Shown here piece after piece: positions 24,939 through 37,508 of a stretch of DNA of 64,000 nt. The notes beneath the pieces were generated by a model, which ran no database searches, was not told where the DNA came from, and was given only the letters and a program-made list of their open reading frames with translations. Source of the stretch: Pogostemon cablin. Taxonomy: Eukaryota; Streptophyta; Magnoliopsida; Lamiales; Lamiaceae. Position 1 is the stretch's first letter. Each line of letters opens with the position of its first letter. Position numbers and translations under genes: made by a program. The DNA is taken from assembly GCA_023678885.1 (NCBI GenBank), contig CM042972.1, forward strand, positions 12,296,501 to 12,360,500, read 5' to 3'.

Positions 24939-26270
24939 TGTTGGTGTTTCATTATTTGGTAACGTGAACCATTAGGGTTCCATGCGTTTCTAAGTCAGGA
25001 GAAGCAAGAAACATAGAAACGAATTACCTTTCACCAGAGTATATTGAAGAAGATGAAGAATTCTCGCCGGCAGCATGCACAGCCTCACCATTTTGGGAAT
25101 AACTCTCTCATCCTATCTCTGATTTGAGTGATCTATGCCCCAAATGATCCTCTCTTTAGTAGCTTTCCAACAGTATATTACACGTTCAGTTCTGAATTCC
25201 ACATAATTTTATATAAATCGTGGAAGTTGACAAACAACAGTAGCAAACAACCTTACGATCTTCTGCTGTATTCTCAAGTCTAATCTCGACATCGTGTGGG
25301 CGACGATCTTTGAGATCTTCTCAATCTGGTGTTGCCTCACCCTCCTCACAATGTTAGGTGTGAATTACTTTTCAGTTAGGGTTTCTGGACAGCTGAGATG
25401 ACTTATATATGGGCAGGGACCAGGAGGAGAAATTAGAGTTGGGCCTCCATTGGGCTTAAGTATCCAAGTTTAGTCCAAAGTTTATACTTAAGTCCAATAA
25501 TAATAATAATATATCACTAAAATATTATTAGTGCACTACCGTTCTAATCTCATAATTATATTATGGGCTCCTTCTTATTATGAGCTCGTTAGTCTCCCCA
25601 TGTTTAAAATATACAATGCCCATTAATTAATTAAGTTACTGACAACTCCATTAATTAATATCTCATCTGAGAGTAGTACCACTCAACCTCATTATGTTTA
25701 CATGATAATCCTTATGAGCTCCTCAAGGAGACGTCATCAATCTATATCAGACACGGATTCCTTCTATAATCAACAGCACACCATAGAGACATCACTATTT
25801 CCCAACTCACCGAGTTTATTGATTTAATTACATGTAAATCTCACCCATTGATGAATCAAAAAAATACATACTGCCTTACTTGTCGAGGTTATTGTATAGG
25901 GATTAAGAGCACGAACATCCATAATAATAGAGATCAAGTTCTCCTATATAATCAGTATAAATCGAACGATCTCAAGCGGTCCTGCTCAATACACACGAAG
26001 TACACTAATGTGATTCTATAATCAAGACAAACTAATACCAAATCACACTACAACCATCCCGATAGAGAGTCCCCGTCTATCTCGGTTGTGAGCATCTGTT
26101 TATACTTTATAAGAAAACTGATAATATGAACAGTATAAAATAAGTGGACTATTGCATCGAACATATAAGTAATTTATAAGAAGCAATCATTTGATCATTG
26201 ATTCTCATTTCAAATAAATTGTTAAAACATTATTCATACTAAAGATAGACTTTTAGTATACAATCCAATA
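24939..26270 (-). repeat. Right (5') LTR of copia element
   Basis: 1,332 bp. Starts TGTTGGTGTTTC, ends CAATCCAATA and is followed by GTCTG. It differs from the left copy by substitutions and by lacking the MITE. Confidence 0.9.
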
Positions 26271-26557
26271 GTCTGGACATGGAGAAATTTTAAGGTTTAC
26301 AATGTGCACAACTGTCAGTCTCAGAGTTTCAAATTTATTTTTTAAATTGTTTTTAAAAAAAATAAATTAACCGCCGGTTTACGGTTCTTCCGGTTCTCCA
26401 GTTCTCCCAGTTATTACTGGTTAGAACCAATTTTTTTTGGTCAAATATCAAAAGCAATTTCTGGGATGATTTCAGATCGGTCCATGGCCTGGTTCCCGGT
26501 TCAACCGATTCGACTGGCCGGTCCAGTCTGATTTTAACAACACTGGTATATATAGTA

Positions 26558-26783
26558 CTCCCTCCATCCATACTTAATCTATCAATTTTACTATTTGAAG
26601 TCATCCACCGTTAATCTATCAATTTCCCTTTTTAGACTATGAGATCCACACCCTCCACTAAAATAACTAAAACATGGGACTCACACACTCCACTAATATA
26701 ACTACCTACTACACATAAAATAATAATACTCCTTAATCCACATGTAAAAAGTAAACGGATAGATTAACAATTGATGGAGTGAG
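26558..26783. mobile_element. Stowaway-type MITE in solo LTR
   Basis: CTCCCTCCATCCATACTTAA at the left, AACAATTGATGGAGTGAG at the right, TA on each side. Confidence 0.8.
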
Positions 26784-26991
26784 TATATATTAGATACATA
26801 GGGTAATCATTACCTATTGAATAGCATTGCCTTATCATCTAAGTACATTTAATATACGTAGCATACCAAACAAGCATTTGGATTAAAATAAAGTAATCTA
26901 CGTGGCTAGCTAATATATATAGCAAAGTTGTAATGGTTATCAATCCACGTTAATTTTTTTATTTTTTTATTTAATTAATTATTTATTTATT

Positions 26992-27022
<31 letters not shown>

Positions 27023-27042
27023 ATGAATTTTGGAATATTACA

Positions 27043-27855
27043 GTGGAGACAAAAAGAAGCATAATCCATGTATTTTAAATCACAACCATTAATATAAAAA
27101 TTATCATATTTAAATCTTAACCGTTGGATGAGGATCTTGGAAATGTAGAGGTAAAAGAAACACATTCCATGTGTTTTAAATCACAACCTTTAATAAAAAA
27201 ATATTTTCTTTAAATCTCAATTGTTGGATGAGGAGCTTGGAAGTGTGGAGACAAAAGAAAGACAATCCATGTAGTTTTAATCACAATCATTGAAAAGAAT
27301 TATCATCTTTAAATCTCAATCGTTGGATGAGTGTCTAGTAAATATGGGGACAAAAGAAGTACAATTCATGCACCTTAAATCAAGACCATTGAAAAAAAAT
27401 CTCATATGTTGAGTATCTAGGATGTGTGGAGACAAAAGAAGCACAATCCATGTACTTTCAATCATAACCATTGATAAGAATTATCATCTTTAAATTTCAA
27501 TCTTTGGATGAGGATCTTGGAAGTATGGAGACAAAAGAAGCCCAATTCATATGCTTTATATCACAACCTTTGTTTAAAATATATCATCTCTAAATCTCAA
27601 TCGTTGGATAAGGATCTTGAAAGTGTATGGATAAAAAAGCACAATCAATTGTTTTAAATCACAACCATTAATAAAAGTTATTTTCTTTAAATCTAATGTT
27701 ATATAAGAATTTTGGAAGTGTGAAGATAAAAGAAGCACAATTTATATGCTTTCAATCACAACCATTGAAAAGAATTATTATCTTTAAATATCCACCGTTG
27801 GATTAGCCTCTTGGAAATGTGGAGAAAAAATAAGCACAATCTTAGAGCTTTAAAT
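27043..27855 (+). repeat. Satellite block d
   Basis: About eight monomers resuming in register after the solo LTR insertion and ending at CTTTAAAT before copy A3. Confidence 0.9.
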
Positions 27856-28008
27856 CAATGTTGTTATAACATGACCAGAGATTGAATCGGTGTATCTGAC
27901 AGTTGAGGTTCAACCAGTCAAGGAGGTTGAACAAGAGGTTCAACCGAAAAAATTAAATTCACATATTTTTTATTATGTTTTAAATTTTTAAATAACCATT
28001 AAATAGTA

Positions 28009-28264
28009 CTCCCTCCGTCCCACAAAAGATTGCACCCCCAATTTCGGCACGGAGATTAAGAAAGGGATAGCTTTTAGGGGTATAATGGTATTTTTTTGTA
28101 ATAAATAAATAATCAAATATATTAGGTAGAGATGGTTTTTTTGTAAATAAAGTGTATGGGGAAGGGGGATTGTTTTTTTACTTTTTGCTTTTTTTGAAAA
28201 TGTGCAAACTTTTGTGGGACAACCCAAAATGGAAAGTGTGTCATTTGAAATGAGACGGAGAGAG
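28009..28264. mobile_element. Stowaway-type MITE
   Basis: CTCCCTCCGTCCCACAAAAG and TGAGACGGAGAGAG ends, TA on both sides. Confidence 0.85.
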
Positions 28265-28315
28265 TATATAATAAATAAAGTTATTTAACAAAATATAGAT
28301 TATTACTACTTAATA

Positions 28316-28541
28316 CTCCCTCCGTCCGCTCGAAAGGTGGATATTTTGTCATTTTGGGCGTCCGCACCAAAGGTCCACATTTCCCTTTTTAAATACATGG
28401 GAACCACACACATCACTAATACAATAAATTTATGGGACTCATACACCCCACTAATACAACTACCAACTACACATTAAATAATAATACTCCTTAATGCACA
28501 TACAAAACGCAAATGTCCACCTTTGGGACGGACGGAGGGAG
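28316..28541. mobile_element. Stowaway-type MITE, different family
   Basis: CTCCCTCCGTCCGCTCGAAA and GGGACGGACGGAGGGAG ends, TA on both sides. The internal sequence differs from the neighbouring MITE. Confidence 0.85.
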
Positions 28542-29242
28542 TACTATTTTTTTTCCAAACAAAATAAATTAATATTTTAAAGCAAAACCCACATCCAATA
28601 TAGATTATTAGGGTTTGGCTCACTTCCACCAAATATAGATTATTAGGGTTTGGTTGTAATGACGTGTTTCTTCATTTTTTTGGCTCACTCTTTCTCTCCC
28701 TCTTAATTTTGCGTAGTGCTCCCTCTCTCTCTCAATTCAAAAATTCGATGACTACCCTTTCTTTTTTTCTTGATAACATATCACTTTTTGTTCAGTCCAA
28801 ACGTCATTCTCCTCTTATGAAGATTTCATGTCAGTGTGCAACAGTAAAAAAAAAGGTAGAGGCAGTGCCTTGGCGTTTCCTCCGGCTTCTTGAAGAAATA
28901 GTTTTTTTAATATTATCTTCATTTTAATAGATTTGGCTTAGATTTGGAAGTATGTATATAATATGTGTAAGTTTCTGACTACAACTAATATATTTTCAGT
29001 TTTCTTCAATCAATTTGAACAATATAAAAATTGAGATGTTTGGAAAAATTCATATTTAGAAAAAAAATCGACGGTACTCTGATTCTACCGGTTTATAGAT
29101 TTTTTTAATTTTGACCAGTCCAAACCAATTCTTCCCGATTCAATCATGAAAATAGTTATATTTCGAATTGTTTCCAGTTCTAGTTATGGATCCAGGTTCA
29201 ACTAGTTGAATTTTCCAGCTTAGTCCGATTTCCAAAACACTT

Positions 29243-29678
29243 CTTTAAATCATAACCATCGCAAAAAAAAATTCATCTTAAAATTTTACCCATTGGATAA
29301 GGATCTTTCTTGGATGTATTGAGAAAAGAGAAGCATAATCCATGTACTATTAATCACAAACATTAATAAGAATTATCATAATTTTAATCTCAACCATTGG
29401 ATGAGGATCTTTGAAGTGTGGAGACGAAAGAAACATAATCCATGTGCTTTCAATCATAATCATTTATAAGAATTATCATCTTTAAATCTTCCCCGTTGGA
29501 TGAGGGTCTTGGAAATATAGAGACAATTTTGAAGCACAATCTATGTGCTTTAAATTATAATCATTGATAAAAAAAATTTCATCTTTAAATCTTATCTGTT
29601 GGATGAGGAACTAGGATGTGTTAAGACAAAAGAAGCAATTTCCATGTGTTTTTTCTTGCAATCATTGAAATTAATTAA
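29243..29678 (+). repeat. Satellite block e
   Basis: About four monomers, cut at TTAATTAA by the Harbinger-like element; it resumes at 32355. Confidence 0.85.
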
Positions 29679-30192
29679 GGGGGTGATTGGTGATTGGTAT
29701 GGTGGAATCAAATATGAATGGAATTATCATTTCTATTTTAATTCATATTCCCATAATTGGTATAGTTAGAGAGGCTGGAATGTAGATTCATTTGAAATCA
29801 TCATTCCTTAAATTAAGGAATAATTTTTCTTACCCCTTTGGTATTGTGTATTCCCATGTTTCAAGGAATTTTTTTTTAATTTGTTATTATCTACGTAACT
29901 AATTATAATTAATTCAAATTAATAAATATTTTTTTTATTTATGTATGCCACATGACTTATATGATTATAAAATAACAAATAAATTAATATTTTTCTGATT
30001 TAACATGTAATTTTAAGGATTTTGATTATAAATTATCATAAAAAAATATTAAATAATTAAAAATTTAAATAAAAAATCATCTATTGTATTTTAATATTCA
30101 TTTTAACAAAAGATATTAAATAAAATTTAAATTCTTTATAATTTTAACAAAAGATTTAATAATTACTCTAAATAATTATATATAAATTAATA

Positions 30193-30482
30193 CTCCCTCC
30201 GTCCGACGTATTTTTACCCACTTTCCATTTTGGGGTGTTCCACGTATTTTTACCCATTCCATTTTGACAAAAATACATAATATTTTATTACCTACTTTTT
30301 ACAATCCCAACAACTTTAATTACTTTTTTACACTTTATTCATCATTCTTAATAACTTTATTCACGTTTTCTTTTTAAATTACTAATTTATCCCTACTTTC
30401 TCTAATATTATATATTAAAAAAATAAAATGTCTTAATCTCCGTGCCCGTACAAACGGGTAAAAATACCCGGGACGGAGGGAG
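30193..30482. mobile_element. Stowaway-type MITE (GACGTATTTTTACCC family)
   Basis: Ends CTCCCTCCGTCCGACG and CCCGGGACGGAGGGAG, TA on both sides. The same family occurs near 63,291-63,871. Confidence 0.88.
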
Positions 30483-30493
30483 TAATATTTGTT

Positions 30494-30796
<303 letters not shown>

Positions 30797-31084
30797 CCGT
30801 GAGACGGGTCAAATAAAAACCAAACTAAAATTCGCAGATCGTCATCCACCTTGCTACCTGCTATATACATGTAATGATTGTCCACCGATTCATTTTGCAC
30901 GTTTGAAATTTTTTCTTTCTTCGCAATTGATTCACGCTTTGTTTAATTATTTTAGAACATTTATTGTATATTATTATCGGTTATTACATCTATAGTATTT
31001 TATTTAAAGTAAGATTATATTTTCCGAATACAATTAATATTAATTGTGTCAAAATGATACATAATTAAAATAAAAAAATAACTT

Positions 31085-31680
31085 CGCATTTATTAATTAT
31101 ACCAAGTTCATATAAAAAGTTCATTAAAATGATTATCACTTTTTCTTTATCAGTTATCATTAATTATTAAAAATATTATCACTTTTTATTTTTAAAAAAT
31201 ATAGTATTAAATACTAATTTAATTGGACATTTATCACTTTTCTTTGATCATATATCACTTTTTTATTAAAAATATTATCATTTTTTATCAATTCTTAACA
31301 TTTTCATTTAAATAGTTTAATTGATGTGTATCACTTTTTCTTAATCAAGTTATCACTTTTGATTGAAAATGTCATTATTTTTTCTCTCTTACAATTATTT
31401 ATGAAATAATTTGATTAGTCGAGTATCACTTTCTAATGTTTACATATTACTTTTTATTAAATATATTATCACTTTTAAATTTATATAATTTTCATGAAAT
31501 AATTCAGTAATAAATATATCATTTTTTATCTTTTTAAGTATCACTTTTGAATTTTTAACAATCACTTTTAATTTTCTCATTAAGTATAATAGTATTAATT
31601 ATAATTTTAATAATTGATAAAATTTTAAAATGATGTATAAGAAAAGAAAAAAATTATCACAGTTAACATTCGTATGTTCA
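31085..31680. repeat. Irregular TATCACTTTT-rich region
   Basis: The word TATCACTTTTT and close variants recur roughly every 30-60 bases. The same kind of interior occurs at 52,280-52,400. Probably the body of an old MITE whose ends carry CGTCTCACG. Confidence 0.5.
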
Positions 31681-31876
31681 TGAATGTGTTGACAACACAG
31701 AGTTGCTTTCGAGAAATTGTGCATGGGACACGATCATAATAAATTTTAACACAATATTGCTTATGATTTTTATTTAAATTTTAAAAAATATAAATTTTAA
31801 ATTAATTTTAATTTAATAATTTTTTTTATTTGTATAATTATAAAAATATATGAAATTTTCAATAGATTTGAATTAA

Positions 31877-32134
31877 GAGACACTCTCCTGTTAGATGGGT
31901 TATTTGTGAGACGGGTCGACCCATCACTAAAGTATGCTTATTGTATAGATAAAGTATGCTTATTTGTAGTTAAAATATGTTAATATATTCCGTATTATAA
32001 CAGCTAAAATCACACTTTAATACATAAAAAAGCATACTTTAGAAAACATACTTTAACAATCATTAAACATATTTTATCTATACAATAAGCAAACTTTATT
32101 GATGGGTCGACCCGTTTCACAATAGACTTTGTCT
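31877..32134. mobile_element. MITE with long inverted arms (GGGTCGACCC)
   Basis: The left arm carries GAGACGGGTCGACCCATCA and TATTGTATAGATAAAGTATG; the right arm carries their complement ending GATGGGTCGACCCGTTTCAC. The whole can fold into a hairpin. A partial relative lies at 52,465-52,575. Confidence 0.7.
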
Positions 32135-32354
32135 TTAATTAATTATTTAATTTTTTATATAATTTATAATTTAAATTTAACATTATAAAATAAATGTGAT
32201 TGAAATTAAATAAAGAATGTATTATATTACTTGAGTTAAACTTAAACCATACCTTATGATAATTATTATATTTAATCATTCCTTTCTCATCTAATTCCAT
32301 TTATTACTTCATTTCATTCCATCATAATTTCATTCAATCATACCAATCTAGCTG

Positions 32355-33226
32355 TAACATCTTTAAATCTCTACCTTTGGATGAGGATCTTGTAAGTATG
32401 GAGACAAAAGAAGCACAATCCATGTATTTCAAATCACAATCATTGATAAAAAAATATATATCATATTTAAATCTCAACGTTGGATGATGATCTTGAAAAT
32501 GCAGAGTTAAAAGAAGCGCAACCCATGTTTTATAAACCACAACCATTAATAAAAATTATTTTTTTTAAATCTCAACTGTTGGATGTGGAGCTTGGAAGTG
32601 TGGAGACAAAATAAGCACAATCCATGTGCTTTTAATCACAATCATTGATAATAATTATCATCTTTAAATCTCAATCATTAGATGAGAATCTAAAAAATGT
32701 AGGGACCAAAGAATTACAATTCATACGCTTTAAATCACAACCATTGAAAAAAATCATCTTTAAATCTCATATGTTGGATGAGTATCTAGGATGTGTGGAG
32801 ACAAAAGAAGCACAATTCAAGGGATTTCAATCACACAACCATTGATAAGAATTATCATATTTAAATTTCAATATTTAGATTAGGATCTTGGAAGTATGAA
32901 GACAAAAAATGCACAGTTCATATGCTTTAAATCATAACCACTGATAAAAATATATCATCTTTAAATCTCAACCATGGGATGAGGATCTTGGAAGTGTATG
33001 GATAAAAGAAGCACAATCTATGTGTTTTAAATCACAACCATTAATAAAATTTAATTTCTTAAAATATAATATTAGATAAGAATTTTAGAAGTGTGGAGAC
33101 AAAAGAAGCATAATCCATATGCTTTCAATTACAATCATTGATAAGAATTATTATCTTTAAAATTTCCACCGTTGGATGAGTGTCTTGAAAATGCGGAGAC
33201 AAAAGTGCAATTATAGTGCTTTAAAT
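32355..33226 (+). repeat. Satellite block f
   Basis: About nine monomers ending at CTTTAAAT (33219-33226) before copy A4. Confidence 0.9.
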
Positions 33227-33946
33227 CTATGATGTTGTAACATTACCAGAGATTAAATCGGTGTCTCTAACAGTTCGAGACAGTATTTTCGAAACCAGAC
33301 CGGATTGACCGGTCGAACTAGTTCAACAGGAAACTGGAGTCAGGATCGGTTCGGAACAATCTATATAACCATTTTTATGATTAAACCGAAAAAAAATTAA
33401 TTTGAACCAAAAAAATTGGAAAATTGTTAAAACCATAACTGTCGATTTTGTGTTGAAATCTGGATTTCTATGCTGCTCAAACATCAAACATTTAAGTTTC
33501 AATAAAATCTCAAAATACATATTCTATATACATATAGTTGTTGTTTAAATCCAATAAAATGAAAAAAATATTGTAAAGCTCTCCCGAATTGAAGTGAATC
33601 GACATTGCTTCTACCGTTAAAGCTCTACTTCAAACTGAGATACCTAATGATTAGTAGCTTCTAAAAGGAGACGTGAAATCTTAGTCGGAGGAAACTGTTG
33701 CTTAGATTGAAGAACACATTTATTAAATTGAGAGAGAGGGAGCGAGCAGCAGCGCTCACTCTGAGAGAGAGGGGGAGAGAGATACGGCGCACTCAGGCCT
33801 CAGCGCGAGGAAGAAAAACCAAAATGAGCTGTCAAACCCTAACATTATACTTATTATTTGCCTATTTAGTAGTAGTGGACTTATAATAATATCAAGTGGG
33901 TTATTTCTATAAAAGAAATAGTACTAAATGGGCTTAAGTATGTATG

Positions 33947-35116
33947 TGTAACAACAAATTTTGTATTTATAAAGAAATAAATATAAATAAATTAAAATAA
34001 TAATCCAACTGGATTGAATTTGAGAATTAAAGGAAACAATCTCTATCTATCCTCTGATTCTTCTCTCGAACCAATTTGGCTTTGACTTTGACTTGTGTGT
34101 GTTGACTACGCTGACTATGTTGACCGCGTATGTCGAGTTGAGCTGGATCTTCGAACAAAGCTTATCCGAGCTCAAGTGTGTAGTCTTGAGCATTGATCCG
34201 GAGGCGTTGAACCTTTGTTCGAATTGAACGTTGACTTTAATTTGTTGTGAAGTATGCCACTCAATTTGGTAGAACGTTGACTTCACGGATAATGAATTTG
34301 ATTTGAAGAACGCCAGATCGAAGAGGCTTAGCACCTTGATCTTTGATCGGTTGTTGTTCTTGACTTGAATATAACTTGAACTTGACTTGAAAGTCTTGAG
34401 TGTTCTTGACTTAAAGATCTTGAACTTGAATCTTGATCTTCACTTGACTTGTATCTTCACTTAGATCTTGATCTTCACTTAACTTGGATCTTGATCTTCG
34501 CTTGACTTGGATCTTGACCTTCGCTTGATCTTGATCTTCACTTGACTTGGATCTTGACATTCGCTTGATCTTGATCTCCACTTGACTTAGATCTTGACCT
34601 CCACTTGATCTTGATCTCTGATCTTTGCTTGACTTGAAGAACGTCGGATCGAAAGGGTTTGGCACCTTGATCTCAGATCAGAGGTCGTTCTTGGCTTGAA
34701 GATGCTTGAAGATCTCAAGGGAGCACTGCTCGTATTCTTGATCTCTTCAAAAGCGTCTGCGTCTTCAGATGTTGTAGTGTGTTTGGAATGAATGGAGGAG
34801 GACCCTTTATATAGGTGGAGGGTGAGGATGCCCCATAAATAACTCGCATTCTGATTGGTCCAAATTTGACCTAATCCTATGGGCTTGGGCTTCCACTTAC
34901 TTAGGCCTCAAGTCAGACTTATTTGTCTTGGACTTGCCTTATTTAATTTAAACCCCCTTTAAGTTATTGGGTTTTAAATTAATTATCAATTATTTATTCA
35001 TCTATTTTAGGAATTAATTTATTTAAATTCCTTAATAAATAAATAATTAATTGATAATTATTGTATTAATTTGCCACATATTTTCCTTTAATATGTAATA
35101 AAATTCAGGTTCAACA
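33947..35116 (-). repeat. Left (3') LTR of gag-only element
   Basis: About 1.17 kb, collinear with the right LTR once the insertion at 37509-39146 is removed. A TATA-like box (minus TATATAAAG) lies near 34,805. Confidence 0.88.
34380..34640 (-). repeat. CTTGATCTTCACTTGACTTG minisatellite in left LTR
   Basis: Short imperfect tandem units of roughly 24 bases built from CTTGATCTTCACTTGACTTG. The matching stretch in the right LTR is 39410-39650. It creates a repetitive Lys/Arg/Ser/Asp reading frame on the minus strand that is not a real protein. Confidence 0.8.
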
Positions 35117-35260
35117 TGATTGAATTTTATTGCTTGCCTCACCAACTTGATATGAATAGCTTGAATTTGATTGAACTTAGCAAATTGCTAAGTTGCCTAC
35201 GTACCTCCTTGCAGAGGATCAAATCATAACGTAGTTCAAAGGAACATGATTTGGTTTGAA
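35117..35260. other. Interior 3' flank of gag-only element
   Basis: Expected site of the polypurine tract, but none is evident on the minus strand next to the LTR. A plus-strand GAATGGGGGGCCG at 35260-35272 is G-rich but on the wrong strand. Confidence 0.4.
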
Positions 35261-35269
35261 TGGGGGGCC

Positions 35270-35920
35270 GTATACATTTTATACTCATGCGGGCTAGGAG
35301 TAACATACAGTTTAAGCTCGTGCGTCGAGGAGCGTTGGACTTGCTGACAGTTTATGCTCGTGTCAATGAGTCTTTAGTTTGAAATTATAGACAGTTTATA
35401 CTGGACATTTTTAACTCATATCGAGGAGTATTGTGTGGAAAGTTTTCGTTCGTGCCGAGGAGCGTATTGTGTAGATAGTTTAAACTTGTATCAAGGAGTA
35501 TAGTATGTAGATAGTTTAAGCTCGTATCAAGGAGCGTGTGTAAAGAGTTTAGTCTCTTCTCAAGGAGATTTGATTTGATGTGTAGACAGTTTTAGCTCAT
35601 GTCAAGGAGCGTAACTTGAGGATTTTAGATAGTTTAAACTCGTATCAAGGAGTATGGTGAGGACATTTTTAGCTCTTGTCGTGGAGCGTAACTTGAGGAT
35701 TTTAGATAGTTTAAACTCGTATCAAGAAGTATGGTGAAGACAGTTTTCATTTGTGTCAAGAAGCTTGGCATGGGTAGTTTAAGCTCGTATCAAGGAGCGT
35801 CATATGTAGATAGTTTTAGCTCATATCAAGGAGCATGATGTAGATAGTTTTCGCTCGTGTCAAGGAGCATAATGCAGACAGTTTTAGCTCGTGTCAAGGA
35901 GCTTTGCACTTGAGTTTGTC
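35270..35920. repeat. Minisatellite AGATAGTTTAAGCTCGTATCAAGGAGCGT
   Basis: About fifteen imperfect units of roughly 35-60 bases, each with a GACAGTTT or GATAGTTT word and a CTCGTGTCAAGGAGCGT-like word. It occupies the position where pol would follow gag. Units vary in length and sequence. Confidence 0.85.
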
Positions 35921-35926
35921 AACAGT

Positions 35927-37276
35927 TTATTGCCCCCAATCTTGGGATACACTATTTTCTCTTGCTTCAACTTCATTTCTATTAATCTTTATAGAAACTG
36001 CAACCTTTGCATGTGGTTCCCCTTCCAAGGGCTCATCAAAGGACATGTATTCAAACTCGAAAGAATCTTGAATAGAGGGCCATTCGATGTCATTTGATGT
36101 TAGGTTTACCTCCATGTCGTGAGCTCTTGAAGCCAACTCTTCAAAAGTTTTAGGTCGAACTTCTTGGAGTATGTAGCTAAGATTCCATTGCATCCTTTGA
36201 ATGCACATTTCTATAGCTGAAGTTTTTTATAGCTTTTCTTTGCAATTGAGGCTTAGACTCCTCCATCTATTGATGTAGTCGATGATATATTCTTCATCCA
36301 TTTGAGGAGTATTTGTTAGCTCCATCATGCTAACAATTCTTCGTGTGCTATAGAAGCGGTTGAGGAATACTTTTTCCATTCGCCCCCAATTATCAATGGA
36401 GTATGCTTCCAAGTCGATGTACCAATCAAAGGCATTTTCTTTTAGAGATTGGACGAATTGTCTCACCATGTGATCTCCGTTGGTCCCAGCATCATTGCAT
36501 GTCTCAACAAAATGCGCCACATGTTGTCTTGGGTTGCCTCTGCCGTCGAATTATTGAAACTTGGGAGGTTGATAGTCAGTTGGCATCCTCAAGTTGTTAA
36601 TTCTATTTGTATATGGCTTTTTGTAGGCAACAAAAGATTTGGAACTTCCTTCAAACTTGTCTTTTATCGTCTCTACCACGATGTTTTTTAGTTGGTTGAT
36701 AGGAAGCGTTCCGTCAATTGAAATTTGTATCATATCCTCAGCTGGCTTTTCTTCAGATAGATGATGCTTCGTTGAGTCTTCCTCCCCGTGCTCATCCTCA
36801 ACTTATTTCTTATTTGCATGACTAGCCTCCACATTATCCATTTTCTTCATAAGTACGGAGATCTTTACGTCTTGAGCTTCCATATGCTTAGTGAGTCTTT
36901 CAATGGCTCTCATCATACTTGCGAGTTGTTCCTCAATGGTTATAGCACTCGTCGTCATCACTGCAATTGCAGTTGAGGCAGATGGTGAGCTTGGCATTGA
37001 GTGAGGAGTTGAGCATGTAGAATCATCTTCACTGTTTTTGTCTCCGTGCAATGGCTTATTAAGAGCAATCTCAACCATATGGTTTGTCTCTGAGGAGGCT
37101 TCAGACATACTTCTTGTAACGAGTTTAACATTTTCAATTGGCGATTCTGGAGTCTTTGATTCAATTTGTCTTCGTATCGCAATCTTTAGTAGAGTCATGA
37201 CTTACGTCTTCACAGCTTGTAGCTCTAAAGGCTTTGAGGTAGATGACCTTTTTATTGCGATCCTAAGAGGAGTCAT
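35927..37276 (-). pseudogene. gag of gag-only element, four in-frame stops
   Basis: One continuous reading frame of 450 codons from the ATG at 37276 to 35927, broken only by TAA codons at 37202, 36803, 36551 and 36227, without frameshifts. The N-terminal part (37198-36803) has a Ser/Thr-rich stretch and a predicted coiled coil (EEQLASMMRAIERLTKHME). The capsid-like part has PRQHVAHFVETC, VRQFVQSLKENAFDWYID, WGRMEKVFLNRF and YIIDYINRWRSLSL, the Retrotrans_gag pattern. The C-terminal part has KTFEELASRAHDMEV. All four stops could be single C-to-T changes from CAA, but I infer that only from the codon. Confidence 0.82.
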
Positions 37277-37320
37277 ACTTTGTATATTCGAGCTTGTTGA
37301 GAGAAGAGATGAGAGGTAGA

Positions 37321-37339
37321 GACTGTCCCACTGGGCGTG
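37321..37339 (-). promoter_or_regulatory. Primer-binding site of gag-only element
   Basis: Minus strand GCACGCCCAGTGGGAC lies directly after the 5' LTR end. The layout fits plant Ty3/gypsy elements; the tRNA was not determined. Confidence 0.6.
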
Positions 37340-37508
37340 CTAAAATTTGTAAATAATGAAATAAATACAAATGAATTAAAATAATAATCCAGCTGGATTG
37401 AACTTGAGAATTTAAGGAAACAATCTTTATCTATCCTCTGATTCTTCTCTCGAACCAATTTGGCTTTGACTTTGACTTGTGTGTGTTGACTACGTTGACT
37501 ATGTTGAC

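Larger units (their letters stand above)
18059..26270 (-). mobile_element. Ty1/copia LTR retrotransposon, defective
   Basis: Bounded by perfect 5-bp duplications GTCTG (18054-18058 and 26271-26275). LTRs begin TGTTGG and end CAATCCAACA (left) or CAATCCAATA (right). The primer site beside the right LTR and the polypurine tract beside the left LTR both show minus-strand orientation. Gag, integrase, RT with LYVDD and RNase H occur in copia order, all decayed. A long GC-rich leader precedes gag. Confidence 0.9.
17550..26545 (+). mobile_element. hAT-like non-autonomous element, copy A6, split by copia
   Basis: Left end CAGTATTTTTATAACCGG, right end TTTTAACAACACTG. Flanks TTATATAT (17542-17549) and GTATATAT (26546-26553) match at 7 of 8 bases. 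Removing the copia element at 18059-26270 leaves about 0.8 kb, similar to A1 and A2. Its target lies inside the solo LTR, unlike A1-A4. Confidence 0.72.
16882..27042 (-). mobile_element. Solo LTR (Ty3/gypsy type) holding nested insertions
   Basis: Starts TGTCACACCCCAATTTC and ends GGAATATTACA, with a perfect 5-bp duplication GTGGA at 16877-16881 and 27043-27047 inside the satellite. Without the hAT-like insertion (17550-26545) and a MITE it is about 0.9 kb. It has no coding region, so it is best read as a solo LTR left by recombination. On the minus strand it begins TGTAATATTCC and ends GGGGTGTGACA, a pattern often seen in plant Ty3/gypsy (Tekay-like) LTRs; the family assignment is inference. 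Confidence 0.75.
27856..29242 (+). mobile_element. hAT-like element, copy A3, with two MITEs
   Basis: Left end CAATGTTGTTATAACATG, right end TTTCCAAAACACTT. Flanked by perfect CTTTAAAT (27848-27855 and 29243-29250). Without the MITEs at 28009-28264 and 28316-28541 it is about 0.9 kb. Same orientation and monomer position as A1 and A2. Confidence 0.75.

Noticed and set aside
35270..35920. Regularly spaced repeats considered as a CRISPR array
   Set aside because: Unit lengths vary, the spacers are themselves repeats, and the context is a plant retrotransposon.
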